Shown here in pieces: positions 1 through 11,688 of a DNA stretch of 64,000 nucleotides (positions within the stretch are counted from its first letter, which is position 1; the number at the start of each line of letters is the position of its first letter). The notes beneath the pieces were generated by a model. The model ran no database searches. It saw only the letters and a program-made list of their open reading frames with translations, and was not told the DNA's origin. Where the stretch lies: NCBI RefSeq assembly GCF_910596095.1, contig NC_056536.1:19715791-19779790 (forward strand), read 5' to 3'. The stretch is from Thunnus maccoyii (lineage: Eukaryota; Chordata; Actinopteri; Scombriformes; Scombridae). The translations under genes were made by a program, and so were the position numbers.

Positions 1-5
1 AAAAG

Positions 6-7
<2 letters not shown>

Positions 8-40
<33 letters not shown>
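8..40. repeat. CA dinucleotide microsatellite
   Basis: Uninterrupted CA repeat of about 16 units, followed by A- and T-rich low complexity to about position 89. Confidence 0.95.
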
Positions 41-45
<5 letters not shown>

Positions 46-1694
46 ATGATAGGCTTAGGGGTTTTTTTTTTTTCTTTTTCTTTTTTTTACACAATAGTAT
101 CATCTTCTCTGCAATGAAGGGCTTCATACACACATGAGCTCATAGCTGCAATTTGATACACTTGGAGAAGTGAAACCGGCCTAGACGTCTCATTAATGCA
201 CAGAAATAGAATATGAGGGTTTTTACTGGAAGTGTGTGATCATTTGGGAACAATTTGGCTGGCTGTATTCACCCCCTTATCAATGGCATTAAGAGAATTA
301 TGTCCATTAACTGTGGAAACGACACTTGAGCTTGTTGCTAAATATAAAGTGCCGAGAAGCGTACCTGTTTGGCTCGTTCCCTCTCTCTCCGATCGATTTC
401 GTCTTTTAGTGATCTTGTTTGACTGAATAATTTCTATAAAGATGCTTGTTGTATGCATATGTTGCCTGTCCAGTGTCCTGCCAACCTCATAACACAAGTC
501 ACTCGCTATACGATGCAGTAAAACGTAGACATGGCTTGACAAAGCAGGATGTGGTAGCAGACTGGTGAGACCTATAGGGAGAGAATGACGTAAATATTGT
601 ATTATGTTTACTGGTGTGGTGTTTTTCACGTGCAAACTCTTATTTAGATTTTTACATTAGCGTGTAGTTTGTTTCGGACACCGGAGTCTGTTGCGAAACA
701 TCATTTATAGTGCGCTCAGTAAATCGCACGAATCATCTTTGCAGCTTCTGGTTTCTGAGAATGTGACTGATAACAAAGCAAGTTAGACGTGAATCAGAAT
801 CATGTTTGAATGTGACACATCATTTTGCTACTTTTATCATCCTCGTGTCAGTTTTTAGATATTTATGAATGAGCTTCCACGTGTGTTTTTTACACTTTCG
901 AGCGATGATTTAATGTCTCGTTTTGAAAGCAGTGAAGCAGGGGTCTTGAGGATGAAGGTTTTCGTTTCAAACTAAGGCTATATTTCAGTCACTAGCGTTA
1001 TTAGGTTTGACGATATGACAGCGGATACTGTGAGATGATAGAAATGTGATAACCAGCAGCGCTTTTTCTATTGTATGCTGCTGTATGTCCACAGAGGTAT
1101 CTATCCCTTTATACAGTACAATATTTCTCAGAAAATGAAGCGTATCACAATGTATTTTGATATCACAATAATAAATTACCAATACCGTGCTGGAAGATTT
1201 TATTTGTTTTGCCATAGAACATGTAGCACTGCACAAAATAAGCAAGACAGAGCGTCACCACTTCTTAAGTATTTTCTTCAGTTCCTTATTAAGATACATG
1301 ACAAGCATATGAACTCCTTAACAGGTTTAAATGTAACAGATACACATGATGACCCGTGGTGAGTAATGATTTACACACCATGAGTTTGTGTTGTTATGTA
1401 TGTTGTTCTATCTTTACCACAAAGGCTTTCATGCTGAACAGTAAATCAGTTCCCAGTCACACTTACTGCGTTGTCAGCCGTCTCACAGAGCTCTCCCTGC
1501 AAGACTAACTGAACCAGTTAGTTAACACACAACTGTGACGCCCGACACCAAATTAACTTGGACAGACAAGACGCCAGATTGTTCACACAGCAGAATAGAT
1601 CTGCTGATGTCACAGGACGACGATGCACATATATGTACTAACTTGTAGTTAGTAGATAGTTGTGGTTATCTGTGGCATCCGTTATTGTTCGAAT

Positions 1695-2006
1695 TAGAGC
1701 TGAAACAATTAGGCAGATACATTTTTCAAACCAAAACATCCAAACAATCCTTAGTTATAGCTTCTCAATTGTGAATATTTGCTGCTTTTTTTTCTGTTTT
1801 ATATCATTGTAAACTGAATATCTTTTGGGATTCAGATTGTTGGTTGGACAAAACTAGACATTTGAAGAAGAAGAAACCTTGTTTTTAATCTGCAAAACCG
1901 GGTTGACATTTTATGCTGCGGCCTGACATTTTCTAGACTAAACGATGAATGAAGACGATACTCAGCAGATGAGTCTGTAATGAAAATAATCGTTAGTTGC
2001 AGCTGT
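1695..2006 (+). repeat. Dispersed repeat family 1, copy A (non-autonomous, hAT-like ends)
   Basis: The copy starts with an AGAGCTGAAACAATTAG-like end and finishes with AATCGTTAGTTGCAGCT. Its middle contains the phrase ACTGAATATCTTTTGGGATT and GGACAAAACTAGACATTTGA. The same end sequences and phrases recur at eight places in this window, which is what identifies it as a repeat. Assignment to a transposon class is inference. Confidence 0.75.
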
Positions 2007-3140
2007 AATTTGAATGTTGCACTCAGCCCAGAAAGAGTCGGGTGATTCAAGTGTAGAGAGGAGTTTGGTAAACTTTGTGGTGTTGCATGTATTTCAGTGT
2101 GAATGAGCAAGTCTCACACATTTTTTGTATCTTCGTGTAAATCAAAGTCATGATACTGGATGAGCCCACGATGACCTGCGTTCCACGGCAGTTGACATGA
2201 ATGTCGTCGGTTGCGTCTGGGGAATTTCTTTTGGGAATGAACCTTGTAAATAATAGTTGTTGTTTTGTTTTGTTTCAGTAATGTGACTGGAATCACCTGC
2301 ACACGTCTGTGGAAACTGTCATCACTCTGACCTGCTTTTTCCATACCTCCCGCAAAGGACACGCACATGCTTTCTTTGCCCCAGACGTGTGATGTCATTT
2401 CTAGTTGACACTGCTACGTTTTTTTTTTTTTTCAGTTACACACTTGGCTGTCAGCCCGGTTTATTTATGAGAGAAATATCAACAAATTAGTTGGACCTTA
2501 AACTACGGGCAGCAACAGGGTTACACAATCAGTATCTGCTTTTAGATCGTTTATGTCCGTATGAAAACACCCCGCTGTAGAAAATCAGGTTGTTGTCGGA
2601 AAACAGCCTCCACAGTTGACTCGCTCCTTTTTACAATGTGTTGAAAAGAGGAAAGAGAATTCATGGAGCTGCATGACAGTTATTTGTCAGGGGGAAAGTC
2701 CTCTGCTTAACTTTATCCGATGTGATATTAAAGGAACTGTTGTGGGTCAGCTGAGGTGGGAGTGCGCACTGAAACAGGCTGCACAGTCAGTCTGAAAATC
2801 TGAAAATAGGAATCTGAAAATGGACCGCTTTAGTTTTTATATTGATTGTTTGTTATTTATTCTGTGCTCAAATATGTTAAATATTGATCTAATTTGTAAT
2901 TTACTGTATATCACAATTGCAAAATTCTATAAAAAAAAAAAATTGGAAGATAATTATTTTTTCAGCATTTTGCTTCCACTGCAACAGACAACTAATGGCT
3001 TCTGTTGTAATGCATCTAACTAATGGAATATGTGATGAGGGTTATTAAATTGAATTGAACGAAGCTAAGGGCTGAGTATCGATCGAACCACTTTCTGGCT
3101 GCACTGCAACAGCGGGGCCAGCCCAATAAGCACGAATGTC

Positions 3141-3166
3141 TCTGACTGACTGACTGACTGACTGAC
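3141..3166. repeat. GACT tetranucleotide repeat
   Basis: About six tandem CTGA/GACT units. Confidence 0.9.
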
Positions 3167-4855
3167 GGAGTGATTAAGTTACACCATTGGTCAGCCGAAT
3201 GCCGGTCAACCAATGTTGGGTGGTTTATGGTTTTAATCTTTCATTTTAATGGTTTAAGTCAAATCCTTCGTATTTGATTGGACCGCTAAATGTGGGCAGG
3301 GCTTAGCCAGTTTAGCGTCATACGCAGCTAAAGAGAGAAACAGCTACAGAGGACTGTTGGCTCCACACAAACTCAAACCTGTTGTTAGATCAGGAGGACG
3401 AGGGAGAGATGAATGACTTAGACCTCAGCCACGTTGTTCTGGAAAGTTTTTGCTCACTGATATCCAAACACCCATCTCTTCCCATCTCTCTCCATATTGC
3501 TCTGTTAGCTGCTACAACCCACAAGCAGTCAAATGTGGTTTTATATGATGGATGCGGTTAGCTAGTCGCCCCAAAGTCACATGGGATTGGATGAATTTTT
3601 GTAAACGCCGCTGAGTTCAAGATGAATCATCAAACATTTGAAACCATTTTACAGGAACTGGAAAGACAAGGATTTTGAAAAATGATTTTCTTAAATATAT
3701 AATTGCATATAACAAGAGATAACTGAACAGTTAACACAGGGACACAGGATCAGAAGTGGGGAAATGTTTTTTCATTTCACTGGGTCTTTAGAAGCCCTCC
3801 AGCGTTTCATACACGGTCCATCCATATACTAGGTTTGACCTAGTCTTGTTTTGTTGCTGACTGAAACGTGTCTGTAGCCAGCGATGGGAATTGTTTAGAT
3901 TTTATCGATACCAATGCCATTATCAATTCTGCTTATTCGTCTGATTCTTTATCGATTCCTGATCAGTTTTCTGTGTGGGAAAAAAAAGTAGGCCTATGCA
4001 GGGTTTCAGTGTCAACATAAATGTTTTATTATCTCCTCTGTTTATCTATGACCTTGCGTGCTGATGAATATATATGAAACATAACTGGTAGATAAGATAA
4101 ACGGTCTGAAACAAAAAGTTAACTGCATTAATTGATTTGAAAGCATCTTATAATCTCCTGTCTGTATGAGAATAACAAAATGAAGGGGAAGCAGACTGCT
4201 CTGCTGTGTTATTAATATCATGTCTCCAGCAGTGGAGAGCAGCCTCTCTGCTGCTTCGTTAGCTCTGGGTTAAGTTGTCTAAGACACTGAGCGGGTGCAG
4301 GGTTTTTGAGGTGAGACAGATTGAGCACAGAGTTATTTTCTTCCTTTTTTCTGTTCTCTTTTCTTTTTCCCACGTCAGAGTTGATTTTGGTTGTTTAAAT
4401 GCCGCAGTGTGTGTGAGTCTCGTTTGTTACTGCTGATGGCTGCTCCGCTCTGCTAACGTTAGTCTCTGAGTGAAGGCGTAGAAAGTTCACAGTATAATTC
4501 ACGTTTGTCTTACAAAGATAATTATTTACTAATTAAATCAAAAAATACTTGCAACTGCTGCCTTTTTTAAGGATGAATTACAGGATAGCTGAAGATAAAT
4601 CTAGTGTGTGTGCAGTGTAGACAGTCCGGAGGCCTCACTGCCCTCACAGTTGATAAGACGAATTGATAAACTCGGAGGCATACGATTCTGATGGATTGGA
4701 CAATTTGGAACCAGTTCCAAACTGGTTCTTGATTCCCATCGCTCTCTGTAGCACTGAGTATCAAAAGCTGGCAATCAATGTCTGTTCAGATTTGTAATGT
4801 TGTTTAGTTACTGATTTAAATCAACATTTTCACAATTTTCGTCTGTATAAGGGTT

Positions 4856-5130
4856 TAAGCTGACAATTACTTTCATTATCAATGAATCATTTCACAATTA
4901 ATCATCTCTAAAAATTTTTGTTCAGTTTCACAAAACCCAAAGGTGACATTTAGTTCTCTCTGATCAAAGGTCCAAAACCCAAAGATACTCAATTTAATGT
5001 TTTGTTTAATGATATACAACAGAGAAAAGCAGCAAATTCTCACATTTCAGAAACTGAAACCAGCAAATGTTTGACTTTGGTTCTTGAGAAGCAACTTAGA
5101 TGAGTAATTGATTACAAGAAAAATTGTTTC
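4856..5130 (-). repeat. Dispersed repeat family 1, copy B (reverse, decayed)
   Basis: Reverse-orientation copy: AGCTGACAATTACTTTCATTATCAATG at its left, then CCCAAAGATACTCAATTTAATG and CTCACATTTCAGAAACTGAA, ending in AGTAATTGATTACAAG. It is more diverged than the copies at 6.7 and 42.9 kb. Confidence 0.65.
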
Positions 5131-5630
5131 ACTGTACTGTGACTGTACTCCTCAGGGTAAAGTTCATGTATGGCTGCTTGTGTTTAGACATTTAACATAA
5201 AACTTAATGTTCTCTTGTTAAATGAACAAGAGAATCAAAGTATGACATTGAGAACATATTTAGTACTGAAACTCTGTTAGTATCGAAAAAATGTAAAGTG
5301 CAGCTGAGCCCTGGTGAGGAGTGTTGGAAATAGTGTGGAAGGCAGAGCGGAGTGCTGGAGGAAGTGTGGGAGTGTGTTGCAGGATACCTCCTCTCATCTC
5401 CTTTGGTAAGGTTACACCTCTGGCTATCTCTTTATTTCCTGCATCTGTCTGAGGCAGGCTCCAAATATTTTGACTAAAATAAAAGTGTTGTCTAACAAAT
5501 CAGCCCGTCGAAGCCGCCTTGCTTTCAGCGGAAGTCTGCTGGCCTGCGTAGCGGATAAAGTAAACTGAGATATGATGTGCGATCAGAGAGCTCAGCTTGG
5601 TGAAATTCTACGTGAGAAGAGAAGAAGACA

Positions 5631-5633
<3 letters not shown>

Positions 5634-5666
<33 letters not shown>
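5634..5666. repeat. 33-base T homopolymer
   Basis: Uninterrupted T run in plcg1 intron 1; its length is likely polymorphic or poorly resolved by sequencing. Confidence 0.95.
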
Positions 5667-5670
<4 letters not shown>

Positions 5671-6221
5671 ATGCTTGAGAAAAGAACATGCACATGCTCA
5701 CCTATACGCAAGCACAGATGTGGTGTGTAGGCGACAAAAGCACAGGATGTGTGGTTCAGGGGCAGGAAGAGGAGCAGGAGCTGAAAGAAGTGTGTGTGTC
5801 TGAGTGTGTGTGTGTTTAGCAGGAGAGTCCCTAGCTCTTAAACTGCTGCTAATACAATGCTGATAGGAACCTGTTGAGCTATTTCACAGCCTACACACTC
5901 GTAAAGTTTCAGTCTGCTTGTTAATGCAGTCAAGACAAAATTGTACCAGGCCTTTTTTTTTTTTTTTCAGATGTTCATTCCTAAAGATGAAACAATCATA
6001 TAGCAGGGCTTTTTTGATCAGTCCAGTGTTAGGATATTAGGAGATATATATAGATTATATAGACTATGTTTGAGCTTTGAATAGTCTATATTGAGTTTTT
6101 AAGTGGTGAATCAGTTTTATAGTCCCCATCTTATGGGGACAAGTTCTGCACTTGCCAGCACAGCAAAATAAGATTTCTGCAATATATGAAATCACTGTTT
6201 TACTGTTACTCACAGACCCGA

Positions 6222-6257
6222 CTTGTCCCTTCACAAGCAGTCTTGTGAAGGGACAAG
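6222..6257. repeat. Perfect 16-bp inverted repeat with 4-base loop
   Basis: Arms 6222-6237 (CTTGTCCCTTCACAAG) and 6242-6257 (CTTGTGAAGGGACAAG) are exact reverse complements separated by CAGT. It could form a stable hairpin in DNA or in the intronic RNA. Confidence 0.95.
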
Positions 6258-6717
6258 CCGACTGTGCGACTGGCTCAAGATTCCTGTTTTGAAGATTAGT
6301 AATTCGTTGTTTTGGTGGAGTTCAGTGGTGAAAGACAAACCAAGGTTAATTTTGGGTTGTAAGCTTCATCACAACTCTAATCTATATCTAAGAATACCTT
6401 TCTACTGTATTTTTTCACTGCATGTATATGTGGTTTAGCTCGCAGCCTCAGCTTCACTCGTTTTATGTGGTCGCGGGGCTTGAAATTGTCATATATATAG
6501 TGTGTAGTCTAGGTCTAGCCTGTGTTTTGGTCGAGCTGGAGATCATTTAATATGATTGTTCATGGAATTTGTGATGATATGATCATATTGTGTTATTATT
6601 TGACAGACTTCTTTTGTCTAAATTAATATTTCCAAGCAAATTGTGACTAAAAATTAGGCATTGGAGCATTTTTTTTTTTTACACATATCAAAGTTTTGCT
6701 TAATGTGAAGTTTAACA

Positions 6718-7075
6718 GTTAGAGCCACAACGAGTAGTCAATTAATCGATCAACAGAAAATTAATTTGCAACTATTTGGATAATTGATTTATCATTTTAG
6801 TGTTGTTGTGTTTTTTTATGCTAAATGTTTGCTGCCTCCAGCGTCTCGTGTTTGAGAATCGAATGGTTTTCTTCATCTTCCGTGACTGAATATCTTTGAG
6901 TTTTGAACTGTTGGTCGGACAAAACGAGACATTTGAAGTCATGAACATTGGTTGTGGGGAAATTATAACATTTTTCACTATTTATACATTTTATAGACAA
7001 AACAACTAATGGATTAATTGAGGAAACATTTAAATAGATAAATCACGAATTAAAAAAAAACATGAGTTGCAGCTC
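6718..7075 (+). repeat. Dispersed repeat family 1, copy C
   Basis: Fairly complete copy: AGTCAATTAATCGATCAACAG at the start, TGAATATCTTTGAGTTTTGA and GGTCGGACAAAACGAGACAT in the middle, GAGTTGCAGCTC at the end. It lies about 190 bp before the first plcg1 exon in the window. Confidence 0.75.
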
Positions 7076-7264
7076 ATTATTTTACATGGGATTTGCTGTA
7101 TATTGGATATCTGTATTATTGTATATTTATAATCTATATCTATACTGCTGTCATGATTTCAATTCCATCTGCATTGTCTGGCTCAACTAAGCACAACTTT
7201 ATATGTGTGTGGACACGATGGTTCTGTGTTAATCTAACTGTTGTTTGTGTGTCTGTTTCGCCAG

Positions 7265-9469
7265 TCGACATTCGAGAAATCAAGGAGATCCGTACTGGAC
7301 AGAAGTCACGGGACTTTGAGCGCTATGTGGAGGACTCGTCGGTGCGGCTGGACCAGACTTACTGCTTTGTCATTCTGTATGGCACCGAGTTTCGCCTTAA
7401 ATCCCTCAGCCTGTCAGGTACGCACACACAGAGAATGTCTTACGTACATTCAAACACCGCCAGCAATTTTTAATTTGTGTTTTGTGTCTTGTTTTTATCA
7501 GTAAATGTATCACGGTACCAAAAGAAGCTGATGGAGTTTGACATTATCTGACAATATTTGTATTTAGTCATGTGTTGCTTTGTCCTCAGCAACGTCCGAT
7601 GAGGAGATGACCATGTGGGTGAAGGGGTTAAACTGGCTGGTGGCTGACACACTGAAGTCCCCGACACCGCTCCAGATAGAGAGGTAAACAACACACATGT
7701 AGATACACACCATATCTAAAGCTGGAGCTACTGAAGGGTGTACTGAAGCATTCTTCTGCTTTGTAACGCATTCAATGTCTTAATTTTCTTTTTTTTTAGG
7801 TGGTTACGCAAGCAGTTCTACGCCGTTGATCGCAACAGAGAAGACAGGTAAGTCATCTCAGTTTCAAAATGTATCCTCACAGGAAAAAGGCGTCATTAAA
7901 TATAAAGAAATACCACCAGTTGTGTGCCCTTTCACCAGTGTAACACCTAGGGCAGGCAGACTAGCTATCAGGCTGTTAGGTGTCTTTGAGAGAGCTACGG
8001 TGAGGTGTAGTGAAGGAACTAACCTCTCAGCCACACACCAGCACCTCTTCCTGCAGCAGGAAACAGACTGCAGAGGATGGAGGAGATGCACAGAGATGTT
8101 TGTCTGTTACATCCTAGACGAAAGAGCAAGCCTTTGTAGCTCTAGTAGGGGTATTGTCTTCCCTGGCCAAAATTCCAGGCTTGTGTAGTAAAAGTGAAGC
8201 CAAAATGTCTAACCAGATGACTGAGGACGTGCGTTTGCAAGTTATCAGGGTGCCTTTAAATTATTTAAAAAAAAAAGTGACACAAAAACAATGTCTACGT
8301 GTGCAAGTTGGTAGAAGTCTTGCGTTAGTCTACGTGCGTATCCATGTTTGTGTTTCATTTTTCAACAAAACCTGTGTATGTGTTTAGGATATCCTGTAAG
8401 GATCTGAAGAGCATGCTGAGCCAGGTCAACTACAGGGTGCCCAACATGAGGTTCCTCCGAGAGAAACTTCCGGTAACCTCCTTCTACTTATCACAGTCCC
8501 GCTTCCACTCCAGCTCCCTGCCCACTTCCCTTTCAGTACGATGTTGTTAGAGGCTTAAAGATTTATGATTTGTTGTTTTTACAGTTTTGCTTTTCCATCT
8601 CTACTCGTTTTTACAGGACTCAGAGATGAGGAACGGAGACGTGTCCTTCAGCCAGTTTGCCCAGCTCTATCGCAGTCTCATGTTTGATGCTCAGAAAAAC
8701 GTAAGCTTACATTATGCAATCATGTTTTGCTCTGTCCCAGCACTTTCATCTCTCAGCACCTCATCTGATGCCAAAGCACCCTTCCTCCCCCCCTTCTGTC
8801 TGTTCTCAAATGGCTTCAAGATCAATATGGACCAGTTAAAAACCCACCAAACCCCTCTGGTGGAGGCCATTAGGACACACACACTTACACACACACTTAC
8901 ACTCACACACTCACACAGATGAGGAGGCAGGCTGGGGTCAGATTAAATGGATGAATGACCTCAGTGCCCCCCCATGACAAACCACTCAGCCCCCTACAGG
9001 ATGTCTGTGTCCATCTTCATGGTTAGTACTATAAACACTGAAAGGACAGCACTTTGATTAATTAACTGAAAGGTTTCTTTTTCTTTCAGATGGAGATCCC
9101 GTTTCTACAGAGGTAAGCCAAAATTAAACACCGTACACATGCTCAGTGAGTGTCTCTGCAGCGTCACAGTAAAGTGAACCATTACTTTCTCTGCCAGGTT
9201 CATTGACAGACCAGAACAGAGAATCTCCCTAGAGGACTTCAAGAGCTTCCTTCTGGAGTCTCAAAAGGTAATCTCTCCGGGCTATGCGGGCATCTAGCTT
9301 ATTGCAGATTAGTTTCATTTGCACGCTCTAATGCATCTGTGTTTCTACGTGCTGTATGTAAATCCAGGAAATGTGGGCCACAGACAAGAACAAGGTTCAG
9401 GAGTTTATGTTCGGCTACCTGAAAGACCCCCTGAGAGAAGTGGAGCAGCCTTATTTCCACCAGGACGAG
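7265..9469 (+). CDS. plcg1: plcg1 exons 2-9: end of N-terminal PH domain and EF-hand region
   Basis: These eight exons encode the end of the N-terminal PH domain (DIREIKEI, then a segment with CFVILYG and FRLKSLSL) and the EF-hand-like region ([35 protein letters not shown]). In the family the PH domain helps membrane binding and the EF hands are structural parts of the core. One exon, 9090-9112, is only 23 bp and keeps frame because its neighbours have complementary phases (0 and 2). The sequence past the GT at 9113 has no coding resemblance. Confidence 0.95.
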
Positions 9470-11651
9470 GTACACGCACACTCACCATCTCATCTCATCA
9501 GTTTTTTGCTCACTAATCAAAAAATGTAAACGTGTTTTTGTAAGTTATGTTTTCCGATGCACCCCCTGTGTTGTCGGTGTGGGTGGGAGACGCACAGAAA
9601 TTGACATGGATGGCCACGATCTCGGCCTAAAACACCTCCTCCCACACAGATAGAAAAGGTCATTGACTGTGGTGCTGCGTGACAGTTCTGCAAAAAGCGA
9701 GGGATGCTTTTTGTGGTCACCATAAAGCTATGGTTGACTAAAGAGAAGAGGAAACTGGTGCAAACCAGCCTGCAGGAGCTGGTATTGTCTCTCTGTGTGT
9801 CTCAGGTCATGTTATGTTACATAGCAGGGGTACATGCTAAGAATAACACCTTAAGGAGAAAAATAGTTGTTTTTGACCCACACTGGGAAGTCTATTGAAG
9901 GTCAGAGTGCAGGGTGAATCCAGTGCTGCTGGAGCTGTTGGGGATTCAGAACTTTTGCATCCTGACAGGACAGAAAATGCCACCGCTACTGTTCTGACAT
10001 AGGCTGAATCCAAATACTCTCTCTCTGGACTTGCCAACTTCGGTCATACAGACTGTAACATGCCTAAAACGCTCATTGTCATCACATTACATCTGCAAGA
10101 ACAGATAAAACTGCTCTATGAGACTTGACTTCACTTGTTTCCATGATATGAATGAAAGTTGTTAATCCATCTCAAGCTTGTTTGTTTCTGAATGGTTCCT
10201 TCTGATATTGATGTTACCCATTTATGTACGGTCTGCTGCTTCTTTACATAGAAAAATGGATATAAATAATAGTGGAAATGCATGAGCATTAACACAACAA
10301 TTCTAATGTTTTAACTTTTTGATTTGATTTGTTTACACATGCAAAAGATACAAGTCAGTATACACAGAAACAACAAATAATGTGATGGAGAGGTGCAAAT
10401 AACCCTCAAAGGGGCTTGATCAGGACACTCCAGTGCATGCCTTACTCAGTAAAAAAAAAAAAAAGAAGGAAAAAACATTTAAAGGATGAGAAAGTTGCGC
10501 AGCACAACAGACATCCATATATATATATAAATATACAAATTAGTTAAAATGACTAGTTACTAGTGGGCAGTAATGAGTCATTTTAGTTTTACGTCTTTGC
10601 ATTCATATTGCTACGAATTAGTGGTAAAGTCTGCAGAAAGTGTGTCTGCAAGTGCAGGAAAGTCTGTACTTTTGGATTCAGCCTCATCTTCACTGCTTTC
10701 TTCTCCTCTTTGTAGCTCCTGACATACTTGTTCTCCAAAGAGAACACCATCTGGGATTGCACCCTGGACCAAGTGTGTCCTGAAAACATGAAAAACCCCC
10801 TGTCCCACTACTGGATCTCCTCTTCGCACAACACGTAAGGATGGAGTCCGAAGCTTTTCATGCATACATTTCAAAATGTCAAGCTTCAACCACTTGTTGT
10901 TAGGCCTTTGGGAACACTGAAGTCTGGCATCTCCTCTTGAAAATACCCGTTACAGCCAGAGGGCCTTTTGAACTGACCTCATACATCAGATAAAAGTGTA
11001 TTATTTGACAAACAGGCTGGTATTTTGCAGGAAAATGTAGTTTTACGCCTATTGAAAAGTGTGTGAAAGGCAGCTGAAATGATAACCTTCTGTACTAGAT
11101 GTGAAACAATACTCATTGGAGCAGCAGAATGAAAACTTCCCATGTCGCTTTGATAAAGTTTGAATTGACCGACTGAATGAGTAAGAAGTGTTTACCCCAG
11201 TCAACAAAAGAGAAAGCCCTTTTGATACATATCAACGTTTTTGTGCTGCCACCAAAGAAAGTGTGTGTGTGTGTGTGTGTGTGGTGCAGTCCCTTGTGTG
11301 TGAATCCTATTTGAAAGACTATTTGAGATAGGAGTGTGGGTTTTTTTTTGTTGTTGTTGTTGTTTTTTGTGTGTGTGTGTGTATGTGCGTACTTTGACGT
11401 TGCGTGCTTATTTTTAGTTACCTGACGGGAGACCAGTTTTCCAGCGAGTCGTCCCTGGAGGCATACGCTCGATGTCTGAGGATGGGCTGCCGCTGTATTG
11501 AATGTGGGTAAACACACACACACACACACATATACATAGTGTTTTATCCACGTACAGTAAATCACCACCACTTGACTTTCAACCTCGTAATACACTATTT
11601 TACCCCCTCCTCTTATCCTTTTCAGTTCTACTTTTAATGCAGCCACCACAC

Positions 11652-11688
<37 letters not shown>

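Larger units (their letters stand above)
1..7264 (+). other. plcg1: plcg1 intron 1 (right part), no other gene seen
   Basis: The stretch up to the CAG acceptor at 7262-7264 has no exon-like sequence on either strand. It contains a CA microsatellite at the left edge, three copies of one dispersed repeat (about 1695-2006, 4856-5130, 6718-7075), a GACT repeat (3141-3166), a 33-base T run (5634-5666) and a perfect hairpin (6222-6257), each listed separately. Enhancers are likely in a large first intron but cannot be called from sequence alone. Confidence 0.8.
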
